64,000 nt of DNA from Arthrobacter sp. zg-Y844 (GCF_024385465.1 NZ_JANFLS010000001.1:186001-250000); one strand, 5' to 3'; shown: positions 55,304 through 64,000, counted from the stretch's first letter. Notes: generated from the letters alone by a model not told the origin. Numbers and translations are program-made.

Positions 55304-55771
55304 GTGTTCCGTATCCTCTTCCATTCCCCTGAAATCCCCGGCAACACCGGAAATGCCATTCGCCTTGCCGCCATCACGGGGGCCGAGCTCCACCTGGTTG
55401 AGCCCCTCGGCTTCAGCCTGGAGGATTCCAAACTCCGGCGCGCAGGCCTGGATTACCACGACCTCGCCGTCCTGCATGTCCATGCGAGCCTGCAGGATGC
55501 CTGGGACGCCCTGAAACCCGAGCGAGTATATGCCTTCACCTCGGACGGTGACACTTCCTACACGGATATCGAGTATCGTGCCGGAGACGTCCTGATGTTC
55601 GGCCGCGAGTCGGTCGGGCTTTCGGACGAGGTGAAGAAGGACCCGCATGTCACCGCCCGGGTACGGCTGCCCATGCTGCCCACCCTGCGCTCCCTGAACC
55701 TGGCGAACTCCGCCTCCATAGCCGTTTACGAAGCCTGGCGCCAGCACGGCTTCGCCGGCGCCCAGCTCTAG
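55304..55771 (+). CDS. trmL: tRNA (cytidine(34)-2'-O)-methyltransferase
   Basis: 155 aa SPOUT methyltransferase with the trefoil-knot motifs: FHSPEIPGNTGNAIRLAA at the N-terminus, LMFGRESVGLSDEV in the middle and RLPMLPTLRSLNLANSASIAVYEAWRQ at the C-terminus. TrmL methylates the 2'-OH at the wobble position of certain leucine tRNAs. Length and motifs are normal. GTG at 55304 has no Shine-Dalgarno sequence. The next gene starts 15 bp downstream and may be cotranscribed. Confidence 0.95.
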   Translation: MFRILFHSPEIPGNTGNAIRLAAITGAELHLVEPLGFSLEDSKLRRAGLDYHDLAVLHVHASLQDAWDALKPERVYAFTSDGDTSYTDIEYRAGDVLMFGRESVGLSDEVKKDPHVTARVRLPMLPTLRSLNLANSASIAVYEAWRQHGFAGAQL

Positions 55772-55786
55772 CGAAGGATTCTTCCC

Positions 55787-56587
55787 ATGCCTGAACTCCA
55801 CATCGGCAACGCGTTCGACGACGGCGCCGCCGACTTCGAGCGGCTCGCGCCGTCGCTCTGGAATCCCATGGGAAATGCGCTCGTGGCCGCGGCGGACATC
55901 ACGCTCGGCAACCGGGTCCTGGACGCAGGCTGCGGCACCGGTGCATCCACTATCCCGGCCGCGCAGTTCGCCGGTCCCGACGGCGTCGTCGACGGGGTGG
56001 ACCTCAGTGCAGGGATGCTGGCCCTGACCCAGGCCAAGGCAGACACGCTCTCGCTCAACAACGTCCACCTTGCACAGGCCGACCTCACCTCGTGGCAGGC
56101 GGAGGAACCCTACGACGCGGTGGTCTGCGCCTACTCCCTGTTCTTCGTTCCGGACATGGACGCCGGCGCCGCCCACCTCGTGTCGCTGCTTCGCAGCGGC
56201 GGGCGCTTCGCCCTCAGCACGTGGGCCGAAGGTTCCTGGGAGCCCTTCAGGGAGCTGCTGTGGAAAGCCTGCCTGCAGGAACGGCCCGACCTTGACGCCC
56301 TCCCCCAGTCGGGAGCCGAAAACGTCCAGCGGCTCCAGACCCCGGAGCAGCTCACGTCTTGGCTCGAGTCCCTGGGCCTGACCGAAATCACCGTGGCCCC
56401 CACGCCGGGACAGGTCCAGCTCAGTCCGTCCCTCGCCTGGTCGCTGGTGCTCGGCGGCGGTTACCGGATGCTGCTGCCCGAAGATCCGGCGGCCGTGGAC
56501 CGGGTCCGGACCGCGTTCCTGGCCGAACTCGGTGACGACTTCGCACTGAATACCGACACCCTGATCGCCACGGCTGTCCGCCCGTAG
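55787..56587 (+). CDS. class I SAM-dependent methyltransferase
   Basis: 266 aa. The SAM-binding motif I is VLDAGCGTGASTIPAA, with the acidic post-I region VDGVDLSAGML and motif IV-like YDAVVCAYSLFFVPDMDAG. The topology is of UbiE/Methyltransf_25 type. The substrate cannot be predicted: the C-terminal region (RRTPEQ-like helices, LSPSLAWSLVLGGGYRMLLPEDP) is not diagnostic. ATG at 55787 follows AAGGA by 8 nt. It follows trmL directly. Confidence 0.88.
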   Translation: MPELHIGNAFDDGAADFERLAPSLWNPMGNALVAAADITLGNRVLDAGCGTGASTIPAAQFAGPDGVVDGVDLSAGMLALTQAKADTLSLNNVHLAQADLTSWQAEEPYDAVVCAYSLFFVPDMDAGAAHLVSLLRSGGRFALSTWAEGSWEPFRELLWKACLQERPDLDALPQSGAENVQRLQTPEQLTSWLESLGLTEITVAPTPGQVQLSPSLAWSLVLGGGYRMLLPEDPAAVDRVRTAFLAELGDDFALNTDTLIATAVRP

Positions 56588-56638
56588 CCAGCCAACGGCA
56601 GGGACGGCGGGCAGGACAGCAGGCAGTAGCTGCGGCAG

Positions 56639-57382
56639 CTAGAATCCGGCGATGGTCTCCGGGGTGTTCACGCCTACGGCGTGGAAGGTTTCCGCGCTGA
56701 CGCCCTCGGCCAGGCCGTGCCGGCGGGCGTTGTCCTGCAGGAACCGCCGGACCGAGGCGTCCATGCCCTCGATGTCCGGATGCTGGCTCGCATGGACCCG
56801 GATGGCGGCAAGCTTAACGTCTACCGTGGAACTGACATCCACGGCAGTGTTCTCCCGCTCCCGCGGCGCCCCGTAAAACCACAGCCACGGCACCTTGTAC
56901 GCTTCCAGCCCCTGCTCCGCGAGCTCCGGATAGGCGAAGGGATTCTCGGCGGCCGGGTACACGGCGCGAGTCACTATTTCACCGCAGGCCAGGTGGTCGG
57001 GATGGCTGGCCTGGAGGCGGTCCCAGTTCCGTTCGGGGTGCATGGACAGCACGACGTCGGGACGCACGCGCCGGATCTGCTCCACCACGCGGGCGATCAC
57101 CGAGTGGTTGGCTTCCAAGTAGCCGTCCCGCTCCCCCAGGAACACAATGTCCTGCACTCCCACCTGCCGGGCCGCTTCCCGCTGTTCCCCGCTCCGCAGG
57201 GCGCTGACGCCGGAGCGGTCTGTTGGGTCGAAGCCGCCGGCATCACCGGAGGTCATGATGCAGTAGGTGATTTCGGTACCCTCGCGTGCCCAGCGGGCCA
57301 GCGTGCCGGCGGCACCGAAATCGATGTCGTCCGGATGGGCTGCGAAGGCCAGGGCCCGTGCGGGAGCCGACGTCGGGAACAT
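56639..57382 (-). CDS. PIG-L family deacetylase
   Basis: 247 aa with the zinc-binding AHPDDIDFGAAGTL motif near residue 17 and a second histidine motif SHPDHLACGEIV. PIG-L/LmbE enzymes remove acetyl groups from GlcNAc-type sugars; MshB and Mca of mycothiol metabolism are actinobacterial members, but this one is not clearly either. ATG at 57382 begins 1 nt after the etfA stop, so it is coupled to etfBA; the longer open frame runs into etfA and is rejected. The substrate is unknown. Confidence 0.88.
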   Translation of the reverse strand: MFPTSAPARALAFAAHPDDIDFGAAGTLARWAREGTEITYCIMTSGDAGGFDPTDRSGVSALRSGEQREAARQVGVQDIVFLGERDGYLEANHSVIARVVEQIRRVRPDVVLSMHPERNWDRLQASHPDHLACGEIVTRAVYPAAENPFAYPELAEQGLEAYKVPWLWFYGAPRERENTAVDVSSTVDVKLAAIRVHASQHPDIEGMDASVRRFLQDNARRHGLAEGVSAETFHAVGVNTPETIAGF

Positions 57383-57383
57383 A

Positions 57384-58331
57384 TCAGGCCCTGCGCTTCC
57401 GGATCTCTTCGGCGGCCTGGGGCAGCACTGAGAACACATCGCCGACAATGCCGAAGTCCGCGATCTCGAACACCGGTGCATCGGCGTCCTTGTTGACCGC
57501 GACGATCACCTTGGCGGTCTGCATACCGGCCTTTTGCTGGATGGCGCCGGAGATGCCGGCGGAAATGTACAACTGCGGGGAGACGGTCTTGCCGGTCTGT
57601 CCCACCTGGGCGGAATGTTCAATCCAGCCTGCGTCCGTGGCCGCACGGGACGCGCCCACCGCTCCGCCGAGGAGGTCAGCGAGTTCCTCCACGGGACCGA
57701 AGTTCCCGTCCATGCCGCGTCCGCCCGCAACGATCACCCGTGCCTCGGCCAGTTCGGGACGTCCGCTCACGCGCTTGCCGGAGCGGCCGGTGACCCGTGC
57801 GGCAGGGCCGGTTTCCGAGAGCGGAACCTCGACCCGCTGCGGAGCCGGGGCTGACGGCTCGGCCGGTGCGGGCTCGACGCTGTTGGCCTTCACGGTGATG
57901 ATGGGCGTACCGGTGCGTACCCGGCAGGTCGAGGTGTAGGACCCGGCGAGCACCGACTTGGTGACGGCGAGGTCCGGCGCCACCGCAACGGCGTCAGTGA
58001 TGACTCCGGAGCCGAGCTTGATTCCGGCGCGGGCTGCAATCTCGCGGTCCTCGAAGGAGTTGCCCAGCAGGATCGCGGCGGGCTGCTCGCTCTTGGCGGC
58101 GTCCGCCAGGAAGGCAGCCTTCGCGGCCACCAGGACGGTGTCCAGTTCCCCGGCCGGCTCATAGACCTTCACGGCGCCGTGGGAGGCAAGTGCGTCGAGC
58201 ATGGCCGGATCCACCCGGTGGGCGGCAGCTACCGCGGGTTCGCCCACCGTGCCGGCAAGGGTCAGCAGTTCGCGGGCGGCCCGCGGCAGGGGCAGGGCTG
58301 GGACATCGAGAAAAACCAGGACGGACGCCAT
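57384..58331 (-). CDS. etfA: electron transfer flavoprotein alpha subunit
   Basis: 315 aa. The C-terminal FAD-binding domain contains LAEARVIVAGGRGMDGNFGPVEELADLLGGAVGASRAATDAG and GQTGKTVSPQLYISAGISGAIQQKAGM, both diagnostic. With EtfB it passes electrons from acyl-CoA dehydrogenases to the quinone pool. ATG at 58331 follows AAGGAG by 6 nt; longer starts lack such a signal. etfB lies 63 bp upstream on the same strand. Confidence 0.97.
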   Translation of the reverse strand: MASVLVFLDVPALPLPRAARELLTLAGTVGEPAVAAAHRVDPAMLDALASHGAVKVYEPAGELDTVLVAAKAAFLADAAKSEQPAAILLGNSFEDREIAARAGIKLGSGVITDAVAVAPDLAVTKSVLAGSYTSTCRVRTGTPIITVKANSVEPAPAEPSAPAPQRVEVPLSETGPAARVTGRSGKRVSGRPELAEARVIVAGGRGMDGNFGPVEELADLLGGAVGASRAATDAGWIEHSAQVGQTGKTVSPQLYISAGISGAIQQKAGMQTAKVIVAVNKDADAPVFEIADFGIVGDVFSVLPQAAEEIRKRRA

Positions 58332-58394
58332 GGTGCGCTCCTTAGGACGTAGGCGGCGGCGCCTGCGAAGCGCCGGTTTCAAGCAGGAGAAGTC

Positions 58395-59234
58395 TTAGAT
58401 CAGTTTCTGGGCGGCAAGGTAGTCCACCAGCTGCACGCCGGCGGTGCCGTCGTCGGTGATGATGGTTCCCTGCGAGCGCGGCGGCCGCGGAGCGGAGGCG
58501 GCTACTGCCGTCCAGGCGCCGTCGTGCCCCACCTGGGCCGGGTCCACTCCGATTTCGGCGAGTGTCAGCACCGTAACGGGTTTCTTCTTCGCGGCCATGA
58601 TGCCCTTGAAGTTCGGATAGCGGGGGCTGTTGGCCTGGTCCGTAACCGATACCAGGGCCGGCAGCGGTGCCTCAACGGTTTCGGTGAAGGAGTCGCCGTC
58701 GCGGCGCGCCTTCACAACCGGGGCGCCGTCGACGTCCACTACGTCGAGTTCGGAAGCAAAGGTCACCTGTGCCAGCTGCAGCCTTTCGGCGAGCTGCGCG
58801 GGAACCAGGGAGGTTTCGCCGTCCGTGGAGGCCATGCCCGTGATGACCAGGTCGACCGGGCCCTGGGACTCAGCGATGGTGCGTACCGCAGCGGCAAGGG
58901 CCAGCGAGGTGCCGGCTGCATCGGAACCGGCCAGGGCGTCGTCGGCCAGGTGGACGCCTGCATAGGCGCCGATCTGCAGGGACTTCTTCACCGCGTTCAC
59001 TGCTGCCGCCGGGCCCATGGCCAGGGCAGTCACCCGGTTCCCGGCGCTCTCGCCGCCGCGGGCCTCGGCCAGCTGCAGTGCTGCCTCAAGGGCGTACTCG
59101 TCCAGTTCGGAGAGGATGCTCTCGGCACGGTTCAAGGTATGCCCGGGACCCGTGAGGTGCCGGTCAAACTGCGCGTCGGGGACATGCTTTACCAAGACAA
59201 CAATGTTCAGCGGATGGGTGGCTGACTCCTGCAT
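58395..59234 (-). CDS. etfB: electron transfer flavoprotein beta subunit
   Basis: 279 aa. NIVVLVKHVPDAQFDRHL at the start, and NRAESILSELDEYALEAALQL, ALAMGPAAAVNAVKKSLQIGAYAGVHLAD and VTGMASTDGETSLVPAQLAERL (one residue aside) follow the family pattern, including AMP binding. It forms a heterodimer with EtfA. ATG at 59234 has AAAGG 5 nt upstream. The upstream gap to htrA holds a terminator hairpin at 59379-59415. Confidence 0.95.
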   Translation of the reverse strand: MQESATHPLNIVVLVKHVPDAQFDRHLTGPGHTLNRAESILSELDEYALEAALQLAEARGGESAGNRVTALAMGPAAAVNAVKKSLQIGAYAGVHLADDALAGSDAAGTSLALAAAVRTIAESQGPVDLVITGMASTDGETSLVPAQLAERLQLAQVTFASELDVVDVDGAPVVKARRDGDSFTETVEAPLPALVSVTDQANSPRYPNFKGIMAAKKKPVTVLTLAEIGVDPAQVGHDGAWTAVAASAPRPPRSQGTIITDDGTAGVQLVDYLAAQKLI

Positions 59235-59378
59235 TCCGGCCTTTCCGGTAGGAAAATCGTTTCCCGGCGGCCTGGAGATCCTCCCGCCGACGCGCGCCGC
59301 CAAGGAGCGGCGCGTTTAAAGCTAATCACACACTGGGCGGGCTTTCGCGTCCGCGCAAATGCCGGGCGGGTGCAAACG

Positions 59379-59415
59379 GAAGGGCCGCGCCCGGATGCAC
59401 CCGGCGCGGCCCTTC
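59379..59415 (-). terminator. terminator hairpin downstream of htrA-like gene
   Basis: 13-nt perfect arms (59379-59391 and 59403-59415) with an 11-nt loop, 29 bp past the protease stop. On the minus strand it is followed by a short GTTTGC stretch only, so it may be an imperfect terminator. Confidence 0.75.
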
Positions 59416-59443
59416 GTTGCCTGCTCGACCTATGCGGTCCGTG

Positions 59444-60946
59444 TTACTGCTTTGCCGAATCCCCGAGGGTGACGTCGACGCTGTCCGTTTTACCGTCCCG
59501 TGTGAAGTCGATGGTGGCCTTGCCGCCGGCGGGCTGCATCCTGATGGCTGCAGTCAGCGACTGGGCATCCGTGACCGGGATGCCGTTGACGGACGTGACC
59601 ACATCGCCCTTGCGCAGGCCGGCCTTTTCGCCCGGGGACCCGGATACGACTTCGGCGACCTCGGCACCCACGGTGAACGTCGACGACGAATCGGACGCGG
59701 TTGCCGGCGTCACCGAGACGCCCAGGTAACCGTGGGTCGCGGACCCGTTGTCGATGATCTCTTCCGCCACCCGCTCGGCATAGGTGATGGGAACGGCGAA
59801 GCCGACACCGATGTTGCCGCTGTCCTCGCCGGCGGCACCGGAGGCGGCCGAGGCAATCGCGACGTTCACGCCGATGACTTCGCCGTCGGTGTTCACCAGT
59901 GCGCCGCCGGAGTTGCCGTGGTTGATGGCGGCGTCGGTCTGCACCACGTTGAGGAAGATCGAGCTCTCCGCGGTGCTCTGGTCCTGTGACGATCCATCCG
60001 GCGGAGCGAACCGGAAACCGAAACCGTTGTCTTCGGGTTCGTCCGAACTTTCCGACTCTTCCGGCGCAGCCGAGGACTGGACGCTGATGGTGCGGTTGAG
60101 GGTGGAGACGATGCCGTCAGTCACTGTCCCGGACAGGCCGAGCGGGGCGCCGATGGCAATCACGGTGTCCCCGACATTCAGGTTCCCGGAATCGCCCAGG
60201 GCAGCGGGTGTCAGGTCCGCGGCGTCCACCTTGATGACCGCGAGGTCGGACAGGGGGTCCGTCCCTACGATGGTCGCGGTCAGGACCCGTCCGTCCGACG
60301 TCTGGACTTCGACGACGGGATCGGCGGCAGTGCCTCCGAGGGTCACTACGTGGGTGTTGGTCAGGATGTGGCCGTCCTCGTCCAGGATGATCCCGGAACC
60401 GGTGCCCGTGCTGCCGGAGGCGGCAACTTCAATGGTGACCACACTTGGTGAGGCCTTCACTGCCGCCGCCGTGACCGAGTTGACGCTGTCTTCGTCGTTC
60501 ACCACGACTGTCTGCGGCTGGCTGGCCTGGCCGGCGGCATTGCCGTCCTCCAAGAGCGCGTTGGCCCCGACGGCCACGCCGCCGCCGAACAGACCTGCAA
60601 GCAGCATGCCCGCAACCAGTGTTCCCGCCCCGAACTTCTTTGCCCGGGATTCAGGTGCCGGCGTCGTTCCGGCCGGTGCGTGGAAGGCGCTGCCCGAGGC
60701 CGTGGACCCGTGCGCGGCAGACCCGTAAGCGGAAGACCCGTAGCCGGCCGGGCCGTTTCCGTGGCCCGGCTGTCCCTGCGCGGGGACGGCATTCGCCAGG
60801 GGTTCGGTCTGCGGGTTTCCCGGCGTTTCCCCCTGTGTTTCTCTGTAAGTTTCCCCCGAAGCGGTCCCCGAATACGACGGCGGCGCCGGCGGCCGGGGCG
60901 GCAACGGGCGTTCGGTGCCCTCGGGACCGCCGTGTTGCTCAGTCAT
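59444..60946 (-). CDS. membrane-anchored HtrA-type serine protease with PDZ domain
   Basis: 500 aa. A 105-residue Gly/Pro-rich cytoplasmic N-terminus precedes one membrane helix (about 106-131). The trypsin-like domain has triad residues H199 (ILTNTHVV), D234 (SDLAVIKV) and S346 (GNSGGALVN). A C-terminal PDZ domain (about 395-490, ending in IRMQPAGGKATIDFTRDGK) follows. An acidic, serine-rich insertion (about 293-327) interrupts the protease domain. This is the PepD/HtrA layout of actinobacterial envelope proteases. ATG at 60946 has AAAGGA 9 nt upstream. It is divergent from the TPM gene. Confidence 0.93.
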   Translation of the reverse strand: MTEQHGGPEGTERPLPPRPPAPPSYSGTASGETYRETQGETPGNPQTEPLANAVPAQGQPGHGNGPAGYGSSAYGSAAHGSTASGSAFHAPAGTTPAPESRAKKFGAGTLVAGMLLAGLFGGGVAVGANALLEDGNAAGQASQPQTVVVNDEDSVNSVTAAAVKASPSVVTIEVAASGSTGTGSGIILDEDGHILTNTHVVTLGGTAADPVVEVQTSDGRVLTATIVGTDPLSDLAVIKVDAADLTPAALGDSGNLNVGDTVIAIGAPLGLSGTVTDGIVSTLNRTISVQSSAAPEESESSDEPEDNGFGFRFAPPDGSSQDQSTAESSIFLNVVQTDAAINHGNSGGALVNTDGEVIGVNVAIASAASGAAGEDSGNIGVGFAVPITYAERVAEEIIDNGSATHGYLGVSVTPATASDSSSTFTVGAEVAEVVSGSPGEKAGLRKGDVVTSVNGIPVTDAQSLTAAIRMQPAGGKATIDFTRDGKTDSVDVTLGDSAKQ

Positions 60947-61275
60947 GTGGGTTGTCCTTTCAAAGTTCGTTTACCCATGGTGTAGCCACATCGTTCTTTT
61001 TATCCACTATGGCAGTGCTAGCTGGGATGTACGGGGACGATTACTGGACATCCGCTGTGAAGAACCCGAACGCCGTCCTATTGGCAGGCTACTCGAGAAC
61101 GGGGTAAAGGTGCAGGTCAGGCGGGCGTTCCCCGGCCGCGGTGCCGGCTCTCCCGCTCCGGCCGCGGTGGACGCGGCATAGGGCGGCCCCTAGAATCGGT
61201 ACCAAGGTCCGGGGCCGCATGCGCTGCCCCCTACGGCAGCTGGAACCGAGCGAGACGAAAACCAAAGGACGTTGT
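60947..61275. other. 329-bp intergenic region between divergent htrA-like and TPM genes
   Basis: The region holds the two divergent leaders. No ORF, clear promoter pair or long hairpin was seen. Shine-Dalgarno sequences occur at both ends (AAAGGA before each start). The AT-rich stretch near 60990-61020 is the best place for promoters. Confidence 0.5.
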
Positions 61276-63384
61276 ATGCGGTCACGGAACAGGTTGGCGG
61301 CCGTACTAGGCCTGAGCGCAGTTACGGTCCTGGTCCCGGCCGCTGCTTTTGCGGGGCCCGCGGAGCCGGTCCCGGCGGCTGCCGGTCCGGTGGTCCTTGT
61401 GCCGGCGGAATCCCCCGTGCGGATACCGCCGGGCGAATTCGTCGTGGACCCGGCCGATGTGCTGGGCAGTGATGCTTCCGAGGTGGAGGAAGCCATTTCG
61501 GAAGTGCAGCGGAACAGCGGGTACACCCTTTACGTGGTTTACGTGGACTCCTTTACCAGCCCCTCGGACCCGGTCGCCTGGTCGGAGCAGGTGGTGCAGG
61601 GCAAGGGCATGGGCGCTAAGGAAGCACTCCTGAGCATCGCCACCGAGGACCGCAAGATCCAGGTCTCCACCGGGGACCAGAGCGTCCTGAACCAGGCGCG
61701 CCGCAACGCCATTCTTGCTGCGGCGACCGACCCCCTGCTGGGGTCCCAGGACATTTCCTCCGCCCAGTGGGCCAACAGCGCAGTGAACGCTGCGGAGTCA
61801 CTGGAAGACATTGCCCGCGGCGGAGACGGAGAGGTTGCCGCCGCGGAGGAATCCGGCGGAGCCGACGTGGCGCCCCTGCTGGTGGGCGGCGTCGTCGTCG
61901 CCGGCGGACTGGGGACCGCCCTGCTGATCCGCAGCCGCCGCCGCAAGTCCGCCGCCGCTGCGCCCGTGCAGCAGCAGGGCCCCGCTGCCCCGGTGGATCC
62001 GCTGGACACCATGAGCGTGCCGGACCTGCGCAAGCGCGCCGGCAGCCTGCTCGTGGCGGCCGACGACGCGATCAAGTCCAGCGAGCAGGAGCTGGGATTC
62101 GCCATGGCCGCCTACGGCGAGGGCGCGGTCACGACCTTCTCCGAGGACCTGGCCGCAGCACGCGCCCACATGGGCGAGTCCTTCAAGCTGCAGCAGCAGC
62201 TCGACGACCACATTCCGGATACCGAGCAGCAGCAACGGACCTGGCTGAAGGAAATCATCCGCCGGTGCGAGGCAGTGAACGAGTCGCTGCAGGCACACAA
62301 GGAAGAGTTCGATTCCCTCCGGGAACTGGAGAAGAACGCCCCCGCCGCCTTGGCAGCGGCACAGGCAGCCGCGGACCAGGCCGCCTCGCGCCTAAGCACC
62401 TCGGCGGCGACACTCGATTCGCTTCGGTCCCGCTACGCCGCCTCCGCCGTCAGCCAGATCAGCGACAACATCGACCAGGCCCATGAACGCCTGGCATTCG
62501 TGTCCAATGCCGCCGCGACGGCGAATGAAAAGCTGGCTGAAGGGGATACTTCTTCGGCAGTGGTTTCCGTCCGAGCGGCCGAAGAATCCGTCCACCAGGC
62601 CGACGTGCTGCTGGACGCGATCGACAAGCGGAGCCAGGAACTCGACGCCGCACGCCAGGAGCTCCAGCGCGCAGTTGCCGACGCCAACCAGGACCTGGCA
62701 CAGGCCGGCGCTATTGCCGCCGGCGGAACCACTCCCGGTCTCGCCGGTCCGGCAGCCGGAGTCCGTGCCGCCCTCGATGCCGTGAACCAGGCCACGCAGG
62801 CCGGCCCCATTGACCCGGTGGACCTGCTGCGCCGGCTGGAAACGGCCAACAACCAGCTCGATGCCGCACTGGAAGGCATCCGGGACCGCCAGGAGCAGGA
62901 GCGCCGGGCACGGGATTCCCTGCAGCATGCCATGATGGCCGCGCAGGCGCAGATTTCCGGCACCTCGGACTACATCCGGGCACGCCGCGGCGGCGTCGGC
63001 AGCGAGGCCCGGACCCGGCTGGCCGAGGCTGAGCGCAATCTGCAGCAGGCCGTGGCAATGCAGTCCTCGGATCCGGTGAGCGCCCTCGCCTACGCCCAGC
63101 AAGCCAATGCGCTGGCGGCCCAGGCCGCGGAAATGGCGCAGCAGGACGTGGACGGTTTCGGCGGAGGTTTCGGCGGCGGCGGATTCGGCGGCGGAGGAGG
63201 CGGCGGAAACGGGCTGGGCGGCGCCATCCTCGGAGGTATCCTCATTGATTCCATCCTGCGCGGCGGCTCGCACGGCGGCGGATGGGGCGGCGGCGGATTC
63301 GGCGGTTTCGGAGGCGGTGGTTTCGGCGGGGGCGGCGGCTTCGGCGGAGGCGGCGGGTTCGGCTCATCCGGCGGAAACTTCTAG
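61276..63384 (+). CDS. TPM domain secreted/membrane protein with coiled coil and glycine-rich tail
   Basis: 702 aa. A signal peptide (1-26, ending AAAFA), a TPM domain (about 45-165: FVVDPADVLGSDASEVEEAI and KGMGAKEALLSIATEDRKIQVSTG) and a membrane helix (about 195-216) come first. A long helical region rich in Ala/Gln/Glu with coiled-coil character (about 240-610) and a Gly/Phe tail (about 630-702) follow. TPM proteins of this layout are found beside PspA genes in actinobacteria; activity of the TPM domain is unproven. ATG at 61276 follows AAAGGA by 6 nt; the longer frame is rejected since it would bury the signal peptide. The next gene is pspA-like, 102 bp downstream. Confidence 0.9.
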   Translation: MRSRNRLAAVLGLSAVTVLVPAAAFAGPAEPVPAAAGPVVLVPAESPVRIPPGEFVVDPADVLGSDASEVEEAISEVQRNSGYTLYVVYVDSFTSPSDPVAWSEQVVQGKGMGAKEALLSIATEDRKIQVSTGDQSVLNQARRNAILAAATDPLLGSQDISSAQWANSAVNAAESLEDIARGGDGEVAAAEESGGADVAPLLVGGVVVAGGLGTALLIRSRRRKSAAAAPVQQQGPAAPVDPLDTMSVPDLRKRAGSLLVAADDAIKSSEQELGFAMAAYGEGAVTTFSEDLAAARAHMGESFKLQQQLDDHIPDTEQQQRTWLKEIIRRCEAVNESLQAHKEEFDSLRELEKNAPAALAAAQAAADQAASRLSTSAATLDSLRSRYAASAVSQISDNIDQAHERLAFVSNAAATANEKLAEGDTSSAVVSVRAAEESVHQADVLLDAIDKRSQELDAARQELQRAVADANQDLAQAGAIAAGGTTPGLAGPAAGVRAALDAVNQATQAGPIDPVDLLRRLETANNQLDAALEGIRDRQEQERRARDSLQHAMMAAQAQISGTSDYIRARRGGVGSEARTRLAEAERNLQQAVAMQSSDPVSALAYAQQANALAAQAAEMAQQDVDGFGGGFGGGGFGGGGGGGNGLGGAILGGILIDSILRGGSHGGGWGGGGFGGFGGGGFGGGGGFGGGGGFGSSGGNF

Positions 63385-63486
63385 CCCACACGGACCAAAG
63401 ACGCAAAAGTGCACCAAGATGTACCCGTAACGCTCCATGGCGGAGGCGGGCTTTTTCCGAACACAGCAGATTGAAAGGCAGACACC

Positions 63487-64000
63487 GTGGTTAAGCAGTC
63501 GATTTTCGGACGTATCACTCAATTGGCCAAGGCCAACATCAATGCCATCCTCGACCAGGCCGAGGATCCGCAGAAGATGCTCGACCAGATGGTGCGGGAT
63601 TACAGCAACAACATCGCTGAGGCCGAGAGCGCCGTCGCGCAGACCATCGGGAACCTTCGGATGCTCCAGGACGACTACAACGAGGACATCCAGAACGCCC
63701 AGAACTGGGGCAACAAGGCGCTGGCTGCCTCCCGCAAGGCCGATGAGTTCCGCGCGGCCGGGAACACCGCCGACGCCGAGAAGTTCGACAACCTTGCCAA
63801 GGTGGCCCTTCAGCGCCAGATCGCCTCCGAAAACGAAGCCAAGGGCGCACAGCCGACCATTGCTTCCCAGGAAGAGATCGTTGAACGCCTCAAGACCGGC
63901 CTGAACCAGATGAAGGGCAAGCTGGACCAGCTCACCAGCAAGCGCGACGAACTGATTGCCCGCGCCCGCAACGCCTCCGCTCAGACGCAAATGCATGAGG
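63487..64000 (+). CDS. PspA/IM30 family protein, truncated by window edge
   Basis: The first 171 codons. GTG at 63487 follows AAAGG by 8 nt. The start VKQSIFGRITQLAKANINAILDQAEDPQKMLDQMVRDY is the amphipathic helix and core of PspA/Vipp1, which binds stressed membranes and assembles into ESCRT-III-like rings or rods. A long helical hairpin follows, as expected. Its neighbour, the TPM protein, is probably expressed with it. The C-terminal end is not available. Confidence 0.93.
   Translation, partial: MVKQSIFGRITQLAKANINAILDQAEDPQKMLDQMVRDYSNNIAEAESAVAQTIGNLRMLQDDYNEDIQNAQNWGNKALAASRKADEFRAAGNTADAEKFDNLAKVALQRQIASENEAKGAQPTIASQEEIVERLKTGLNQMKGKLDQLTSKRDELIARARNASAQTQMHE

Noticed and set aside
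63422-63470. Possible terminator between the TPM gene and pspA
   Set aside because: The stem (CTCC/GGAG) is only 4 bp although a TTTTT follows; too weak to call.

Overview
The window is chromosomal DNA from a high-GC actinobacterium, most likely an Arthrobacter-like member of the Micrococcaceae. Reasons: very high GC at third codon positions, frequent GTG and TTG starts, a WhiB regulator of the WhiB1 type, the actinobacterial blocks whiB1-pdtaS, secA-hpf-comF-lpqB-mtrB-mtrA and etfBA / iscS-mnmA, and a very large NAD-dependent glutamate dehydrogenase. Gene order partly parallels Mycobacterium tuberculosis Rv3219-Rv3246 and Rv3015-Rv3029 (family knowledge, not searched here). I see no insertion sequence, prophage, CRISPR array, rRNA or tRNA gene.

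Region 1 (1-14.6 kb) makes surface polysaccharide. capE, capF and capG homologues form a complete UDP-N-acetyl-L-fucosamine pathway, with a WbuB-type glycosyltransferase running off the left edge. A plus-strand pair (polyprenyl-phosphate-type GT2 glycosyltransferase plus DUF2304) splits the cap genes. Next come a galactofuran-type operon (glf, a GlfT2-like transferase and a Wzm/Wzt-type ABC exporter), a large DUF6541-like membrane protein and an OafA-type O-acyltransferase with an SGNH domain.

Region 2 (14.7-31.2 kb) holds an isolated FHA-FtsK/EssC-like ATPase, a four-helix membrane protein, whiB1, a gdh-pdtaS pair, a SAF-domain/CpaE-like ATPase pair without other pilus genes, a BldC-like small DNA-binding protein, a 188-residue protein of unknown function, a membrane LysM protein and an Rv3235-type protein.

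Region 3 (31.2-47.8 kb) is core actinobacterial envelope and stress biology: secA, a YcaQ/AlkX-like DNA glycosylase, hpf, comF, lpqB-mtrB-mtrA on the minus strand, then a plus-strand operon of a membrane protein, DUF4129, DUF4350, MoxR ATPase, DUF58 and DUF4166.

Region 4 (47.8-64 kb) contains a MetE-like protein, chorismate mutase, mnmA, iscS, a WYL regulator with a clear palindromic site facing an epoxide hydrolase gene broken by a one-base frameshift, a J-domain protein, trmL, a methyltransferase, etfB-etfA-PIG-L deacetylase, an HtrA-type protease, and a TPM-domain protein followed by a PspA/IM30 gene that runs off the right edge.

Six genes share the geometry TANNNT, exactly 6 nt, start codon, with no Shine-Dalgarno sequence. 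This points to leaderless transcription. Three long perfect or near-perfect hairpins look like terminators, two of them between convergent genes, and a hairpin in the whiB leader may be an attenuator.
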